A DNA stretch of 64,000 nucleotides. It comes from Ciona intestinalis (lineage: Eukaryota; Chordata; Ascidiacea; Phlebobranchia; Cionidae). The stretch is from contig NC_020177.2 of assembly GCF_000224145.3 (NCBI RefSeq), positions 3,365,649 to 3,429,648 of the forward strand, given 5' to 3'. Shown one piece after another: positions 25,969 to 41,000 of the stretch. Numbering within the stretch: the stretch's first letter is position 1; each line of letters begins with the position of its first letter. Under the pieces are notes generated by a model that saw only the letters and a list, made by a program, of their open reading frames with translations, had not been told where the DNA came from and ran no database searches. A program made the translations under genes and the position numbers.

Positions 25969-26060
25969 GTGATAAAGATCACATGGGTATGCCTTGGATG
26001 TTCTTTTAGAGACAAGCAGCGACAGTTTTTACTTTGAAGTCACTCATAACGCTCAACCAA

Positions 26061-29000
26061 ATGCCAGAAAATGGCCTATTAATCGCTTTACCTATCGTCA
26101 GTCATCGCTTTTTGCCACAGAAACGCGTCGGCACACTTTCCCGTAAGTTCAGAGCCAGCGCCGACATGGAAAGTACAGAGGGTACGGTTCACCAGTAAGT
26201 CAAGCGATTTTGTCTTGTCGATCTCTCTTTTGCTAAAGATCATTACCAGCGACTCGACTAAGTTATGGCGCTACAGTTGTTTCTGGACAACACTGGCTTA
26301 AGATAAAAGGTAGTAGTAATTTTGTAACGACTGACACACTTTGGGAGAAGTGGTCTAAGAAATGCGAGTCATTTATAAAAGCTGGTTTAGACTGAATTAA
26401 GTATTGAACTTTGCAACATTTACTTAAAAATGTATTTTCGCTTGTACTATTTTATTTTATAACTGTTTTACGACCAAATACATATATTTGCTAATTTTTT
26501 ACCATTTTGTGTCTAACATATAACTTGAACCTTTTGGAACACGTATATTTGCTGTTTTTATTTTACGATACATTTTTATATTTGCTTTTCCAAAGATCTA
26601 GTTTACAGTTCGAATCATAGATGAAAACTCCGTAGTAAAATCTTATAGATTAAGATTATTTGTTTACGTCACTATGGATTAATTGTTTACGTCAGTGTGT
26701 ATACTGCGGTTATTGCCCTAAATGCCAGGCAAAAGCAAAATATGTACGTTGAAAGTTATAATTGCTGGCTATGACCTTATCTTCTGACATGCATTTGTTG
26801 TTTCAAGATGCGATACGGAGTACGTGACGTAATGCAGCTGATTTTGATCGTTTAAACGCGTGGTTTGGATTCTTGCTTGGGGCGGTTGTTTTAACTTGCT
26901 GTCATGGTTATTCAGAGAAAACTGTTCATTTTACTATCTTATAATCAGGTTAATGTTCTAAAGATTGCCAACAAAAGCGGATACTGTCCGTAGCAAATCT
27001 TTTACACATCAGTGGTAAATATCAATAACCTTAGGCTGGCTTGACTGATTTTTCGCGGATAAAACAAGGGCTTTCAAAATGAAACACTGCTCGAGAAAGA
27101 ACTGTAAATATAAAATTACCACACTCTAAATAGGGGTCTATATTAATTTATTGTGGCGGTCCGGCGGTCTGAGATTAAAGTATAAAGCACAGTCAGAAAC
27201 TATAAATTAAATAATGTTTACCTAATTAGTAGACAAGCATTTTGAAGTTACATCAGTAATATTTAAGAACAATTTTGCGGACATTAAAGTCAAGTCAGAA
27301 ACGCACTTCTAAACAGTAGAAAAATATATAAAGGTTACATTTACGCCAGTGCACTATACACAGCACTTTGAACACTAATGAAGCGCGTCTCCTTTATTTA
27401 AAATCCACTTGTCGTTCATAATGAAAAGGAACTGAAACAGCATGGCATTTCAGGATCAGCGAAGGTTTTGTGGCAAAATGGCGACCCATGAAGCATTTCT
27501 GCGACGGAGCTATTTTTGTGGCATGCAGTGTTATTTCATGCTCGAAAAAGCACACGATATTTAGATGTGTCATTGAGGGTTTCTTGTATCGCATGCGAAT
27601 CAACTTTTGCAGAGAGGACTTAGAAAGTGCGATGATTGATGTTGCTAAAGGCAACAGCAGAATAAGCGCAGGACCTTTGCACGACTGTTATTCCTGATTC
27701 TACAGGCTTAGTTATACAGTTTCAAGTTAATGACAGAGCGTGCCCTTTTGATTTCCCAGGAGCATGTATTTAGGGGGCGTTTAGCGACCTCTTAATAGCT
27801 TCTTGCAACACATTAGGCGCGAGATGAAATGTAATGAATCGGTGTCGTGTAAATAAAATCTTCGCGACAATTTGCAACGCGTGCTGCTGCAAATAGACTT
27901 GCCAATATAATTACGCAGCATCAACTATTCTGCTAAGGTACATTATCTGTCATAGCTGCCTTGGCCTTATCTCAGGACAGTTTTCCGCCTAAATGCGTTT
28001 AGTTTTTGTTTGCTCTAGTTTTAAGTTACGTGTAAGGGCAGCTACGGTGTGAAGCAAAATGAGGATTGTCGGGTGGCAGCTTCCTTCCCTAACTGTTTCC
28101 CATACATGATTATCAAGCTTAAGGTCGTCGCTACAAAATGTTAGCGAGAAGAACTTTCCTACTTTCCCTAATATAGAACTTGGCTTCGGAAGTTTGGGTC
28201 ATAGACAAAGTTATGATGCGCTACTTGTAGCACGACTGTCTGGCCAAGAACCGACCGCAATTGCGACTGATTTAGCTAAACAGAAGACCACAGGAGCCAT
28301 ATTGCGTGCTTGGACGTGGGAATTTTACTCTTGAGCTTCGAAAAATATTTCTAAGTGGAATGGCAAAGTGTATGGACATGCTAAACATATAGGCCTACAG
28401 CAGGGTTTTTTAAAGGACCTTAAAAAAATGTATTGTTCAGTTGGTTGGTAGTGAGTATACACACGATCTAGAAAAAACTCTTAAGTCCTATCTGCAAGAT
28501 CAAAGCTTTCGGCAATGCAGAAATCGGCAATTGATGGAGTGCCAGTAAACGTGCTTGACGAGTCAATTGGTGTTGTTCACTCGACATATAACTTAATTAA
28601 GTGTCAATTCAGTCATATTACGATCAAGTGGCTTTAATTCGTTGGAACACGGGCGCTTCAAACTCAAGTTTGGGTAGAAGTACCCAATCGTACATTAATC
28701 CCATTTAAAAATAATATTTCACTCCGTGAAAAGTACTTGTATGTATCTGCTAAATTTGAAAAAAAATCGTTTAACAAAATTTTATTAAACAATATTTTCT
28801 TTTAAAATTAAATTTTAAAGGCCGTGTTTATCTAAATTTTTGCAAAAATAATTTTATCTAAACTTAAATTTTATTTGTAAAGTGGTTTTGGAACTTTACT
28901 GGTCCGCGCAAAAATACGGTTTTGTTCAAAGCGTAAAAGCTAAAAAATCTCGCCACTTCTTGCGTAGAAAAAAGAAAGTTTCGGCTCTCACATATATAAG

Positions 29001-32000
29001 AGCGACGGCGTACTCGCTAAATGCATAGAACGTGTAGGCGGCATCGCGTGTAGGAGAAATTAAACCTTTTCTTTTTTGCAGGTACTGTCAGAACACGTAA
29101 ATTAAACAACGACGTCCCTGGCACGGGACGGATAATATAGATGCTATTTTCTAGATAGAAAGTAGAAAATGGAATTTGCGGTTAAATATTTGCATTGTGT
29201 TCAATTACGACGATCAGTGGATCTACAGTAAGACAAAGAATAATAAGTATTAAGCTTCAACCCCTATAACAGTAAATACCGTATACCACGAAAAGTTAAA
29301 ACCGGACGAAAAAGTGCCCAGTCTTGAAAATTCTAACGGAATCAAAGAAGACTCGAGAAGAAATCTTCCTACAGAAAGCCCTAACTGTCAATGGAGCTAC
29401 CCTTATATCGTTATGTTACCGCAATGCCACATCACCTCAGTCTGTTAGTTATCGTCTTTCTAGATATCTGCACCACGTCCGGCAATTCCTGGTTGTAAGT
29501 ACAACATTCTACATCCCAGAATCGCGCGTTATCTCGTGTAGTTTTATCGGAATAGCGTTTGTATCACTCGCTACGTTAACGAACATGGTTTATAACTTGC
29601 AACACATGCGAAGGCTTAAAAGCTGCTTAAAGCGGCTGAGTGCAACTTAATTGGCCAACCGCTTAACGCCCCGATTATCCCGTGGGCTTGTTTCTTTTTA
29701 AGCTTAACTAAGCCGCAGATAGGTTAAGATAACTAGTGGCCTATCCTTCTTAATCCGAAACCAAAACGACTGGCGAAATGTTGATTTTAGTCTTATTCTA
29801 TACCTTCAAATTTTGTCCGTACAGAAATACGCGTTTTTTTACAAAAAAACGTAAATAAAATCCCTATAATGGGGTCACTTTGTTCTTTGCTAACGGTGAA
29901 GCGCCAAAGTTGGAACAGTTCCTTGGTCGTCAAACGTCAGTTACATTCGATGATTACGTCGATGGCCCCCGATCAAAACATTACTTGGGCGGGGCTGTCT
30001 CGTCGCTGGCGCGATTGTTTGGGGGCAACGTTCATGCTAACTGGCCAGGAAGTAGTATCATTGTTGGTCGATTCGCCAATGAAAATAAAAGGCCCGAAAC
30101 TGGCCGCGATTCCTAAGTTCCAATGACGATTTGGGGTAAGCTCGATAGTTTGTACGGCGGCGCCACCTTAACGTGATACTGGGGTACTAATTTTAGAGTT
30201 CGACAAACAGATACAGTAGCAAAGGATATTACATTTAATAACCGTTAAGCCGACAGAGTGGTCGTGTCCGTAACGACTGCGCAATTGTCAGGCAGACTGA
30301 AACAGAAAAAGTGCCCGCGCGGTCGTATTCAGATGCATTCTCTTGTCAACGCGTTTACGCGCGCGTATTATGACTTTGACCCATATACAACAAAAGTTCC
30401 CCAGCTAAGTACATAACTACCATTAGACGGGCCGTGTCGGGGTATCGAGTTTCGAGGGTCAAGTAAACCCGTTCATAGCGTTACTATCTATCCACTGCAT
30501 ACCGTTCAAAATGATAGCAATAGCTTGCACTTTATGGTAATCGTTCTGCAGCCTCGAGGGTCTAGTTATCAAAATAGGCCTTACGTCACTGCCGGTGTAG
30601 TACGGAAAAAATTGCGGCAAAAACTGTCAAACTATTCAAAACGTTCGTGAGAAATAATATTAATGATTACAACTGTCGTTTTGAATCCTTCGATTCGCGG
30701 TGACGCATTTCGTAAGTGCAGTAATTAGACTTACTGACTGTCAAAAGTGGCTGCTTCTTAGCACCCTCACCTAGTTATAGGAATCAATATTTTGTCGGCG
30801 GCCGTATTCATGCTATCTCACAAACGTCGGTATGAGTTGAACAAACAGGATATGAAATACCGACGGTCATCGTTTAGCCATCACTTAACCACTCGTTGCG
30901 TCACATAGGCTTTTGTTTGTTTATTGTGATGTGGAAATGATACATAGCGACCTGGTGAGCAAATTTCACACCTAAAAGTGCCGCACGCCTACAAAGCGTC
31001 GTCTCGGCCGCAATTATGCGCTTATTCGCCGCAGAATTGAAAACAGTGTTCCTGATGTTGGCACATTTCTAGCGATTTTGTTCAACGTTTTGAGATCTGG
31101 TAACACTATGAGTTGTTTAGCAGTGTGAGTCAGATTAACGGTTACCTATAACGTCTATGTGAAAACTTATAAAAAATACGTCACCGCTTCTATCGCCACT
31201 TTGTCACAGGTGTGTATAAGTCACACAGCGCTTTAAACATCACATGAAATTTCCTTACGTACATATTGGTACAACTGAAGAAAAGTTGGATTTTCTTAAC
31301 TATTTGCCACCGTTGTTGTGCAGTACAGCACCCTTTTTCGAAAAAAAATGCCTTAAAATTTGTTTACAGAATATTGTTCAACAAAAACATTTATTTTACA
31401 AAACATTTTTCGATAAACTTTCAGACGATTTTTTTTTACAAAGTATGTGCAAGAAAACGTAAACTATAATGCACACCAGGCCTGATACGTGCGGTAGCTA
31501 TAGCGCATAGGTGAATAAAGAACCTTATGTGTTTGGTAACGACCTGATCTTCGTAGGGTGAGAGTCTTACCCCCCGTGAATAAAATCGTTTTCAAAATGA
31601 TGGCGATTATGTAATTTTAGTATCTCATTTCGATTCTCGACTGTACATCTATTGTGTGTTACATCGATGGTTTTCAGCGTAAGATAGGATCTGTAACTTA
31701 TTGGCGAAATAGGAAAAAAACCCAGTCCTGTTTAAAACTTCGTATTTGCCGTAGAGTGACTAGATCGCAGTACAAATATGTAAGAACGAAAATCGGCGGA
31801 ATCTTTCTTTCAGTTCGTGCAGAAAAGCTGTTTAATCTTGGTAAACCAGTCAGGGCATTGAAGTTTGTGTTTGCATACGTCTTGTTTGCAAAAGAGCAAA
31901 CAACGCAGCGCCGTGGGTACCGTTGGCTACGATAAAGCGTAATGCGTGGGCGAAATTTATAGGAATATTTCTTTGAAACTTAATCAAAATCATTCCCAAA

Positions 32001-35000
32001 ATCAAAATTACTTATACCATATTAAAAAAAAACTTTAACTTTCGTATATTGTTGTTTAGTTTTGTTTTAATTAAAGTAATTTTTGTACAGATTCTTTGGT
32101 AAACTTCACGCCTCATCCACCAGCAGTATTGAACAAATTTGTCTACAAATGCCACTTGAACCAGAGCAAAAGCAATATTGCAAAAAGTAAGTCAAAATTA
32201 AACCTATTTAGTTTATTCCAAATATTCTCAAAAAAAATAATAAAACTCAACCTTGAAAAAATACTATACTTAGGTGCCTCGGAATTCATGGCAAAAATGC
32301 ACAATTTTATTAAATAATCATATTTTTTTTAGCCACACGAAAATAATGGAGCGCATACGGGACGGAACCGAAATGGCGATGAAAGAATGTCAATACCAGT
32401 TCAGAAACGAACGCTGGAACTGTAGCAGTGCTGACGAGAGTCAGGGCTTCGGAAAAGTTCTAAAACGCGGTGAGTATTTGACCCTAATGCCCTTAATTGT
32501 AGTGGCCTTCGAGGGTATAGGGACATCGTAATATCGCGTCAAAAGAGCGTAACGTCCCAAACCGTCCTGAAAAGCGTTCCACGTACCAGAAGTGGCTTGG
32601 AAGTGGATATTTCTCGAGCTACGGTCATACGCGCAAGCCCAGTTTACTGGCGCGTCTAAAACAACTAAAATCGGCTCGGGTTTCGTTCAAAACAAACCTA
32701 CCATATATTAACATGTAGCGATACTGGCAATATAGCGACGCTAGAGGAAGTGCACCGGTCACGTTATCACTTTTTTGATCGGTTTCAACCGACCACCACC
32801 TGCTCCAATGTACTACATTTTATGCCTCGATAACTGCCAACAAAACAATAACTGAAGAAAGGAAGTAAAACATATGAATTATCGCAATTAGTTTTACTTG
32901 AACGTTTGCAGCGTTCCTTTTCCCTCATAAAATTAAATTAAAACCCTTTTTAAGAAAAAAGCATATTTACGAAAAAAAAACTGCGCGTAGCGTGTTTTTT
33001 CCAATATTGTAAATTCGCTGCAGTTATTACAGCAAAACACTATAACGAATGTTGCCTTTTTAAATCAACGCTTATTTACCTTTAAACTTGTCTGAGCAAT
33101 CTCGAAACGGATGTGTTAACCTTGTTCTAATCAGTGTTACACGGTTTGCCTAAAACAGCCCCGTCCTACCCATTGCTACACGTGTTGTGCAGCACTGATG
33201 TGCCAGCAGGCCTAGTGTAGGCAATCAAAAAGATTAAAGCGTTCGTTTATATAAGACGGAAATATAGGCGCTACTTAAAATAGATTTCTCATAAACGGAC
33301 ATGCTATTGCTTGTTTAAAGTCAATGGACATTTGTAAAACATCCTTTGTCGTACATAAGTACACATATTATTCGGTGCAATAATAAACATGCGTATATAT
33401 ATATACGTCTAAAGTATAACAGAGTTGTTTTTATTTTTATGTATAGTAGGGTTGGAAAGACGGGACCCCTTTAATATCAAAATATCCCGATTTTGTATTA
33501 AACAATTAACAACGGTTTATGGTAGTCGTAATGATACGGTTTTATACTTCTAATTCTCGAACGTTCTTTGTTTACTACCAAATGAGACGAGAAAACAGAA
33601 CGAAAAGGTGTCCCATCTACCCCACTCTACTATATTACTCACAATTTGGCAAATCGTTAGTGTAGCGATTGTCGTTAGTTATTAAAATTGCATTATACTA
33701 TTAGTGTAGCGCCCACCGGGCTTTGGACGTACGTTTGAAATCATATGTATTTTCAGCTCACTTTTCTAATCCGTCAACGACCCAATTCTACTCTGTACAA
33801 CCGCACTCGACTAATGTATGTGATATACTTTGCTCCGCACAAGTACCTTTGACAGCTATTAATAGGAGGCATAATCACGGCCTTTGTTTTCGCTTCACTT
33901 GGATAAAGTGCCAAAAACCGCTCTCACAAATTTGCCAATTTTTGACGACATTTTGATTGGTTAGAGTTGTAACACGTCGTAGTTTGGACTTTGTTTTTGA
34001 TGGGTGTCGTGGATTCGAACGCAAATTATCAATACTCGCTATCATATAATTTCCGTACAAATAAAAGATCATATTTATGTGTTTTTTGTTTTAATTTGTT
34101 GTCGTATTTTTTATTTGAAACTTAGCACGGATTTCGTTTTGGTTTTAATATATGTCGTGCATTTAAACGCAAATTACTAATACTCGCTATCCTAAAATGT
34201 TCGTACAACCATAGGCCATTTTTTGTATTTTTTGTTCTAATTTTTTGTCGCTTTTTTTTATTTAAAACTTAACTTTTGAATTTTGTTTCTCCAAAAAGGT
34301 ACGAGGGAGGCTGCTTTCGTTGGAGCAATTACTTCAGCTGCCGTGGCGCATGAGGTAACGAGGGCTTGCAGTCGTGGGGAGCTGACAGAATGTTCGTGTG
34401 ACGGTCAAAAACGAATGGGGTCGTACAGAGACCATAGGGGTAGGTTATTTAGTAGTTTTGTAAAATGGGGTAATATGGGGCATGTTTTAGTCTATTTTTG
34501 TCCAACTTGGTAGTTATCAAGGATTATTTACAGAATCATATACACTCTGGCCTAAGTTCTAGATCCCTCCGTATGTGTTACTGTGGGACCCCAACCATAT
34601 AGAATAGTAGGGTATAGGGGCTGATGGGACACCTTCATCACATAATATTCAAATATTCTGATCGTTTTTTAAACATTAACAACGGTCTATGAGGTTCGTG
34701 AAGATTTGGTTTTATAATTCGTTGAATGTTCTTTAGGAAAATGGACTTAAAAGGTGTCCCATCTTTCCTCACCTTACTCTATATAAAAAACCGATCGCAC
34801 TTTTTTTGCCTTAAACATTTTCAAATGATTTTTTCATATATAGGCAGATTTGAATGGGCTGGCTGCAGCGATGATGTGCAATTCGGAATGAGCGTGGCGA
34901 AAATCTTTGTCAACACGAAAGATAACGCTTTACATGATGCAAGAGCTATCATGAACGTTCATAATAACCGAGCAGGCAGAAAGGTAATTTTACTTTAGTT

Positions 35001-38000
35001 TTTTTACTGTTCAAACTTTTTTACTTTTTAGTTCTATTAATTTACGTTTTTAAAGTATTTTTTTTTTACTTTAAACTTGTAATAGTCAGAGAGTATTTTG
35101 ATTCATGCGAGTAGATAGGCATTGTTTATTTTTAAGAGAATATATTATTGTAGAACGAGAGACTACATGTACAGGATTATTACTGTTTTTGTTCCATATG
35201 GGTAAAATTCTCAGGCAAGGTACGCCAGTAGGGGACCTGAAATTTACATCGCAGTTAGCCGACTCAATGGTATTACTGTAGTAGGGTGTGGGGAGACGGG
35301 ACGCCTTTAGCACATGATATCCGAATATCCAGATCGTGTTTAAAACAATTAACAATTGTCTAGGGAGTCGCGGGGGTATACGGTTTTATAAAAAACTTTG
35401 AATGTTCTTTTGGAGTAATGGGACAAGAAAAGAGAATGAAAAGGTGTCCCATTTTCCCCACCCTACCATATACTAATTAACCAATCCCCCAAAATTACTA
35501 GAGTAATTATATAGCCACATCTAAAAGAACAATCAATACACACTGAACAAGTTAATTAGAAAATAGGTTTAGCACAAGTTTTGAATGGTGTCGGACTTTT
35601 TTACGAAAATTTCAGTGGCGAGCGACGGTCTAGTAATTTCGAAAAATTGACTATTGCTCAAATGTTTACCCATTTTTTGTTCATTACGCCTGTTAATATA
35701 TATCAGTCGGTTTCTTTGTGTTATGTGATGATTGCCCTTTAGTTATGACTGATAGTTGTAGACGCTGTAAAATTTACCGGCGTTGCTGCTAACGACAAGC
35801 AACGTTATTATATTTACTGTGTGGAGGTAAAAAATGATTGATTTTCCGTTTGAGGTAATTTTAATTCGACGCGTGTGGTTACGTAATAGTCCAAGGTGGG
35901 ATTATAACGCTTAGTTTAAATTCTCAAGGATACAGTAGTCGCTTAGGCGTGTACGCGGCTTGTTAAAACACAATGATATTTTATTGGCCCATATATCCGC
36001 CAAAAGAGTTGAAAACGTCGGCATGATTTTGTAATTAGACCACGTATGACTGTTATTATACATGTACAAATATTTGATTCGTCTGCCAAGTGAATTAGGT
36101 CAAATATTCATGCTATAGTGAATTTGTCTGTCGCTTTTGATCCAAGTGTACGAGATGTCAGTGACATATGAACGTAAACCGCATTAGGCTTTCGCACCCC
36201 ATAAAGTCAAACACTACATGGCCAGTATACGTACATAATCTTACAGCATTAAAAGCATAACATTTTTAAGTTTTACAAAAACAGAAAGAAATCATAAAAA
36301 AATGCCATGGTACAACTGTTTTTAAAATAAAATTTTGTTACCCATTACAGCATATGTATAACTAAATAACATGCAACACCCGCGCGTTATTTTATAGTAC
36401 ACAGTAAAAGTTCACAAACGGTGGAATGTCCCTATGTTTAACCGGAACGAAAGAGCGCATCTTATATTTGCTGTCCAAACACGCCATTGCTTGACCAGAA
36501 ACGTCGTCTGGGATTGTTTCGTAAAGGTAGCAAGTACTAAGCAGCCTTAAACGCCGAAGATTTATCGCCGCCTTCGCTTGAAATAACATCGTAAATCACG
36601 CGCACGTTGGCGGCGGTAGGAGCGCCTTGTTCCCGCCGACGATTCATGTGGCGTCGATGCTGACGGCAAACATCTTAAACTGAAAATCGATCACAAACAA
36701 TTTGCTGCCAATTTGGGGAATTTACAAAAACGATATAGATTTTTGAGGTGTTTTAAATTGTCTTCGGTACGCTAATGTATGTCTAAGAGTCCTAATTATT
36801 GGCCACCGTAAAACGGAAGTTATATAGTACTGCGGGAGAAAATGGGACACTTCTACCACATAATATCCGAATACCTTGCTCGTGTTTTAAACAATTAAAA
36901 AGAGTCTATGGGAGTCGTCAGGATAAAGTTTTATAATTCTTTGAAAATTCTTTGTTTATTGCTAAATGGGACGAGAAAATCGATTGAAAAGGTGTCCCCT
37001 CTTCCCCCACCCTATGCTATATCCTTTACGGTCGCTGTTAGTTTACATCCCTTTCACACAGCCGCCACCGTTACTTAAATCAACACAGACGGTTAACAGA
37101 ACGGGTGTTTTGGTAGCATACGCCCGCTTGATGTTAGGTTATTGCGGCAGCAAATAGACTTCCGTGTAATGACTTTATGTATGACATATTATACGGTTCA
37201 AAAGGTCGTTATTTATTTATGTTAGGGTAGTAAATTACGGCCTTTGGCAGCTTCAATGCCATACTCGCTGCGTTGAACTTTAATCTGGACAATTTCCGAC
37301 TTGCTGAGTTCGCAATTTTCAACGACAAGAAATAAAACTTAGCATCATTGACCGAAATGCGTTTTTTGACTAAAAGCATAAATATAAAAATAATTTTACT
37401 AATTGAAAAATATTCGATTTTTAACGAGTCATACTTCTGCATATTTTAAAAAATATAAACGCATGCTATGGTTTTGCTCTCACAAGAAATAGGAAAGTGG
37501 CGTCCGGAACGACAGTTATTGGCTGACCTCCAAAGCACAGGAACTCGTACCAGTGCTTAAAATCGACGGACAACGGTTTTCAGGTGCCCGCCTCATTGCG
37601 TTGGGGCACTTGGGGCCATCGCTTACATAAGATACATTTCAATCGCCGTTTCATCAGGCGCCCTTGAAGTTGGTTGTTTCGTCAACAAATTAACGTGTTA
37701 CCGAGCCCGGGAGACCCGAACGTTTTCCGCGGGGGGTCTAAGAACTTCTAAACAGCGTTTACACGCGAGTGAGGAGCGTTAACTGCTACCTGAATTTTCA
37801 AAGTGTCACACAGGCCGTTTTGCGTGTCTTTTTATGGGCGTGTGCTGCTGTTGGTTTAAAAAGGTCGCGCAAAAGTGTCACTAAAGGGTGCAGCAAAATA
37901 GTACTTGGTCCAAAAACTGCTCGGTAATTGCCCGTTGTCGAAAACGTACGCAGCTAAATACCATCGTGTTATCACTTATAGCTCACCCTGACCTGGCTGT

Positions 38001-41000
38001 TGAGGGTTGGTTTTAGCCAACCAAACTCCCGAAAGCTTCCGCGATCGGTATGACCCGATGCTGCGCCGGTAAGTGCTTCTGGCAACAAGGTGCCGCGTCT
38101 GTTTTCGCCACATGACAGTCAGTTATGGGCGCAACGGTGGCTTGGTGCAATTACGACGGAACTAAATACCGTAAACGGTTTCGATTTTTCCGCAACTTGG
38201 ATTTCAGACATTTCGCCGAGTTGATTTTCGCGGTATGTCTGCCAAGCATGCAAAACAAGCACCACCTAAGTGACGATATGTGGCTATTTTTATCCAAAAA
38301 AATGCGACAAAGAATTTCTCAAAAAACGGCATATTTTTTGACCGGGCAGACGAAACTTTCTTATGAACCTGTTAAAACATATATTACGAATTGGCCAAAA
38401 TACACTTTGTTTTTATGTATCATTTTGCGTTTAAATATGTATGATGATTATTTTAAATACCAGCGTTTTAGTTTAGGTATATTCCTATAATGGTATCTGT
38501 ATGCTTTTCACGCTTCAGTGTCTGTGTTCGGACGTAACTATGCACAGATTTTGTCCAAGTCAAGCGCTGTGTACCGTAGAAGAAATGAAATACATAAACA
38601 AATAAAATAGTTAGCCCTTGAAAGACAAGACCTCCATATATAGCAGGTTGCGGGCAAGGGGGGCAGACTGCTGCCGAAAAACGACACCCGAACCGGAACA
38701 GCCGCCTGCACAGTTGCAAATCACGCGCTTTTAGTCTCCACTATGTTTATTTCGGCAATACTGATATTTGTATCTATTTTTCCGCTCCACAATTCGTTTG
38801 TGTGGATTTTCGGAAGCCTTTATGGTTGCAGACGTCAGCTTAGCTGTATTCTGATACTCCCTGCGCCTGTCACATTCGGACAGCCCCCTCATGGACTATT
38901 AAAACCGACACTGTGCATAGTATCGGTCAAATCGCTCACGTTTCAGGCCTACAATCTATTAGCGGTTTGTCAATGTCAAACTTCGACAATTAGTAGCAGA
39001 GTTAGTGTGTACGGAGCTTAGGGTGAATTTTCAGGGCGCTGAACCGCATCGACTTTCGCTGCGCACGTGGAAGAAATGTCGGTTCACATGCCGGCCTAAA
39101 GAGCTGAAATATAGCGACGTATTTTTGAACATTACGTTATCTGAAACCAGGCCGAAACCTGCACAGCACTCTAGGCACCCGCGAGCAGGATTTTGGCAGA
39201 GCTGAAGCGGTTGCGTGCATTAATAGCTAAATTCGCAGAGCATACACGACGACTGCTTTACATAACTGCATGTTTGCTACACCGCGAGCGTCTTCCGAGT
39301 TATTTTGTTATTTTTAAGTCATGTTTGTGGCTTGACGGTTGAACAACATCTTATGACCCGTTTAGTGCTTTCGCCATGTTTTTTTTGGGTGCGGCTGTCG
39401 AATAAACCGCGGGCATTGGGGTGCTGATTTAAGCTTGTAAGTGTGTGGATACTAAACTACAAACATTACATCACATTTGGAATCTATTCAATTGGGTAAA
39501 GGGGAAAGTGGTCTGCTAACTCCAACTGAAAACGAATAAAGCGAAAAGCGACGGCCCTTGTTTTCCTTTTGATTGAAATCGGACAGTTTCGATTAAGGCG
39601 ACGCACACAGTTCTCATTGTGGTTGTGGGCTGGCGCACCTGGCTGGAATTTACTTTCTCCGGCAAAATAATGACGTGGCGTCTCTTGATGTTGAATTGGC
39701 AAGATTGAATCTTACATTTGAAGTGGCTGCGTAATGACAGCATAACTAATAGCGTCTTCACATATACGTAACCACGCCTGCAAATGCAATTTCCGTGTCC
39801 TTGAATTCGCGGGGTGGATTTGGAACGAAAATAAATGTTGCGGCTTCCCGCTCCCGTCAAATGTTTGCCGACTTAAAACCGAACTGATGCGCAATTGTGG
39901 CGACTGACCGCGTTCCGCAGCCGTTAGGCCGCGCCGAACTGCGGCGGGTGGTAGTGGTAGGATCTCGATTCGGATCTCCACTTTACCCGATGCCGGCAAT
40001 TACGCTAATGGATCCGTATATTGGTTTAGTGCAAAAGTTCTCACGAAAATTTTACGACTTTTTAATTTCGCTTTGAATGCGCCTAATTTGCGCCGTCGGC
40101 GTTGCGCTACGACGAGATAATCTCTGCACCAAAGCGGCCGACTGAATTCGATCTTTATCACTGTTTGCTGTAAAGAGCATAGCGGTAGCAAATTGAGTGC
40201 ATTATCTCGCTTTACAGTAAAGCTCAACGCGACGCGGGAGGTGTGGGTTAGCGGTCCGCGCATATGGTACATAGCGATCTATGCGTTATTGAATCGTCAC
40301 CCTGGTTCCTTTGAACTGGCTACAGAATCTGCTGCCACCTGCCCGAGATGCCATGACGGTGTCGCCTTATGGGAAAACAAACACGAAATCGCTTGCGAAC
40401 AAAAGCACTGAGACACGACAGAAATTTAGCCTGCGCACCGTAGCAGCTTGAACTTAAATTTCGTCACAGATACACCACGTTTCAGCAGTCGCGTCACCCG
40501 ACTAGGATTAGACTTGAGCTGGTCGTGCTAAAAATTCCAAACCTCTGTAATCCTCAACAAGCGCGTAATCTAGTTCTAATCCGCCGCTTTGTAACAGTGT
40601 CAAAAAGTTCAGGCGTCGATTAGAACGACTGATGTTTTCCGAGCCACACAAGCAGTCGCGGTACACACCCAGCGATCAAAGTTTAAGGTACTGTAAACAC
40701 CAAACACCCGGAGACCTATAATCGCTCTGACTTAAAGTGACGGGTCTAATTCCACCTTTCACGTGTAGAACACGAATCGTCAATTTGGTATGAAAATAAA
40801 CTACGATCCTTCGTTTTGATATATATGCACTTCAAAGGGGACAAACGTGTATTGCATTTTTTGCATAGGACACCACAAGGGTCTAGTTACGCGTGTCGTG
40901 CCCGCTAAATACCGCTTGTCAAATTCGATCCCTAAACACGTAGCTATTTTTACGCCTCTGGCACCTGTATGAGACTTTGGGGATTACCGAATAGTCTACT

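Larger units (their letters stand above)
23276..26060. other. Intergenic DNA between sulfatase B and the Wnt gene
   Basis: The left part holds the duplicated 3' flank (to about 23470), a SINE-like fragment with a GTCAAGACACAT motif near 23650, a 79-bp tandem duplication (23971-24128) and half a MITE (24296-24416). From about 24500 base composition shifts to higher GC and recognisable repeats stop. Several short open frames at 24538-25093 lie on both strands and lack family motifs, so I do not call genes. Confidence 0.5.
32470..34298 (+). other. Wnt intron 3
   Basis: 1.8-kb intron. It holds one well-preserved MITE (33442-33635) and, next to exon 4, an imperfect tandem duplication of about 130 bases (33998-34275). 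No coding sequence is seen. Confidence 0.6.

Noticed and set aside
27394-27697. Antiparallel open frames of about 75-85 codons
   Set aside because: Both strands are open over the same bases, with no recognisable motif and no donor or acceptor matching neighbouring exons.
29869-30126. Open frame of 85 codons upstream of the Wnt exons
   Set aside because: Two frames of the same strand are open together, and neither resembles a signal peptide or Wnt N-terminus.
37966-40411. Cluster of 60-120 codon open frames in Wnt intron 5
   Set aside because: They occur on both strands in overlapping frames, lack motifs and follow from raised GC content.
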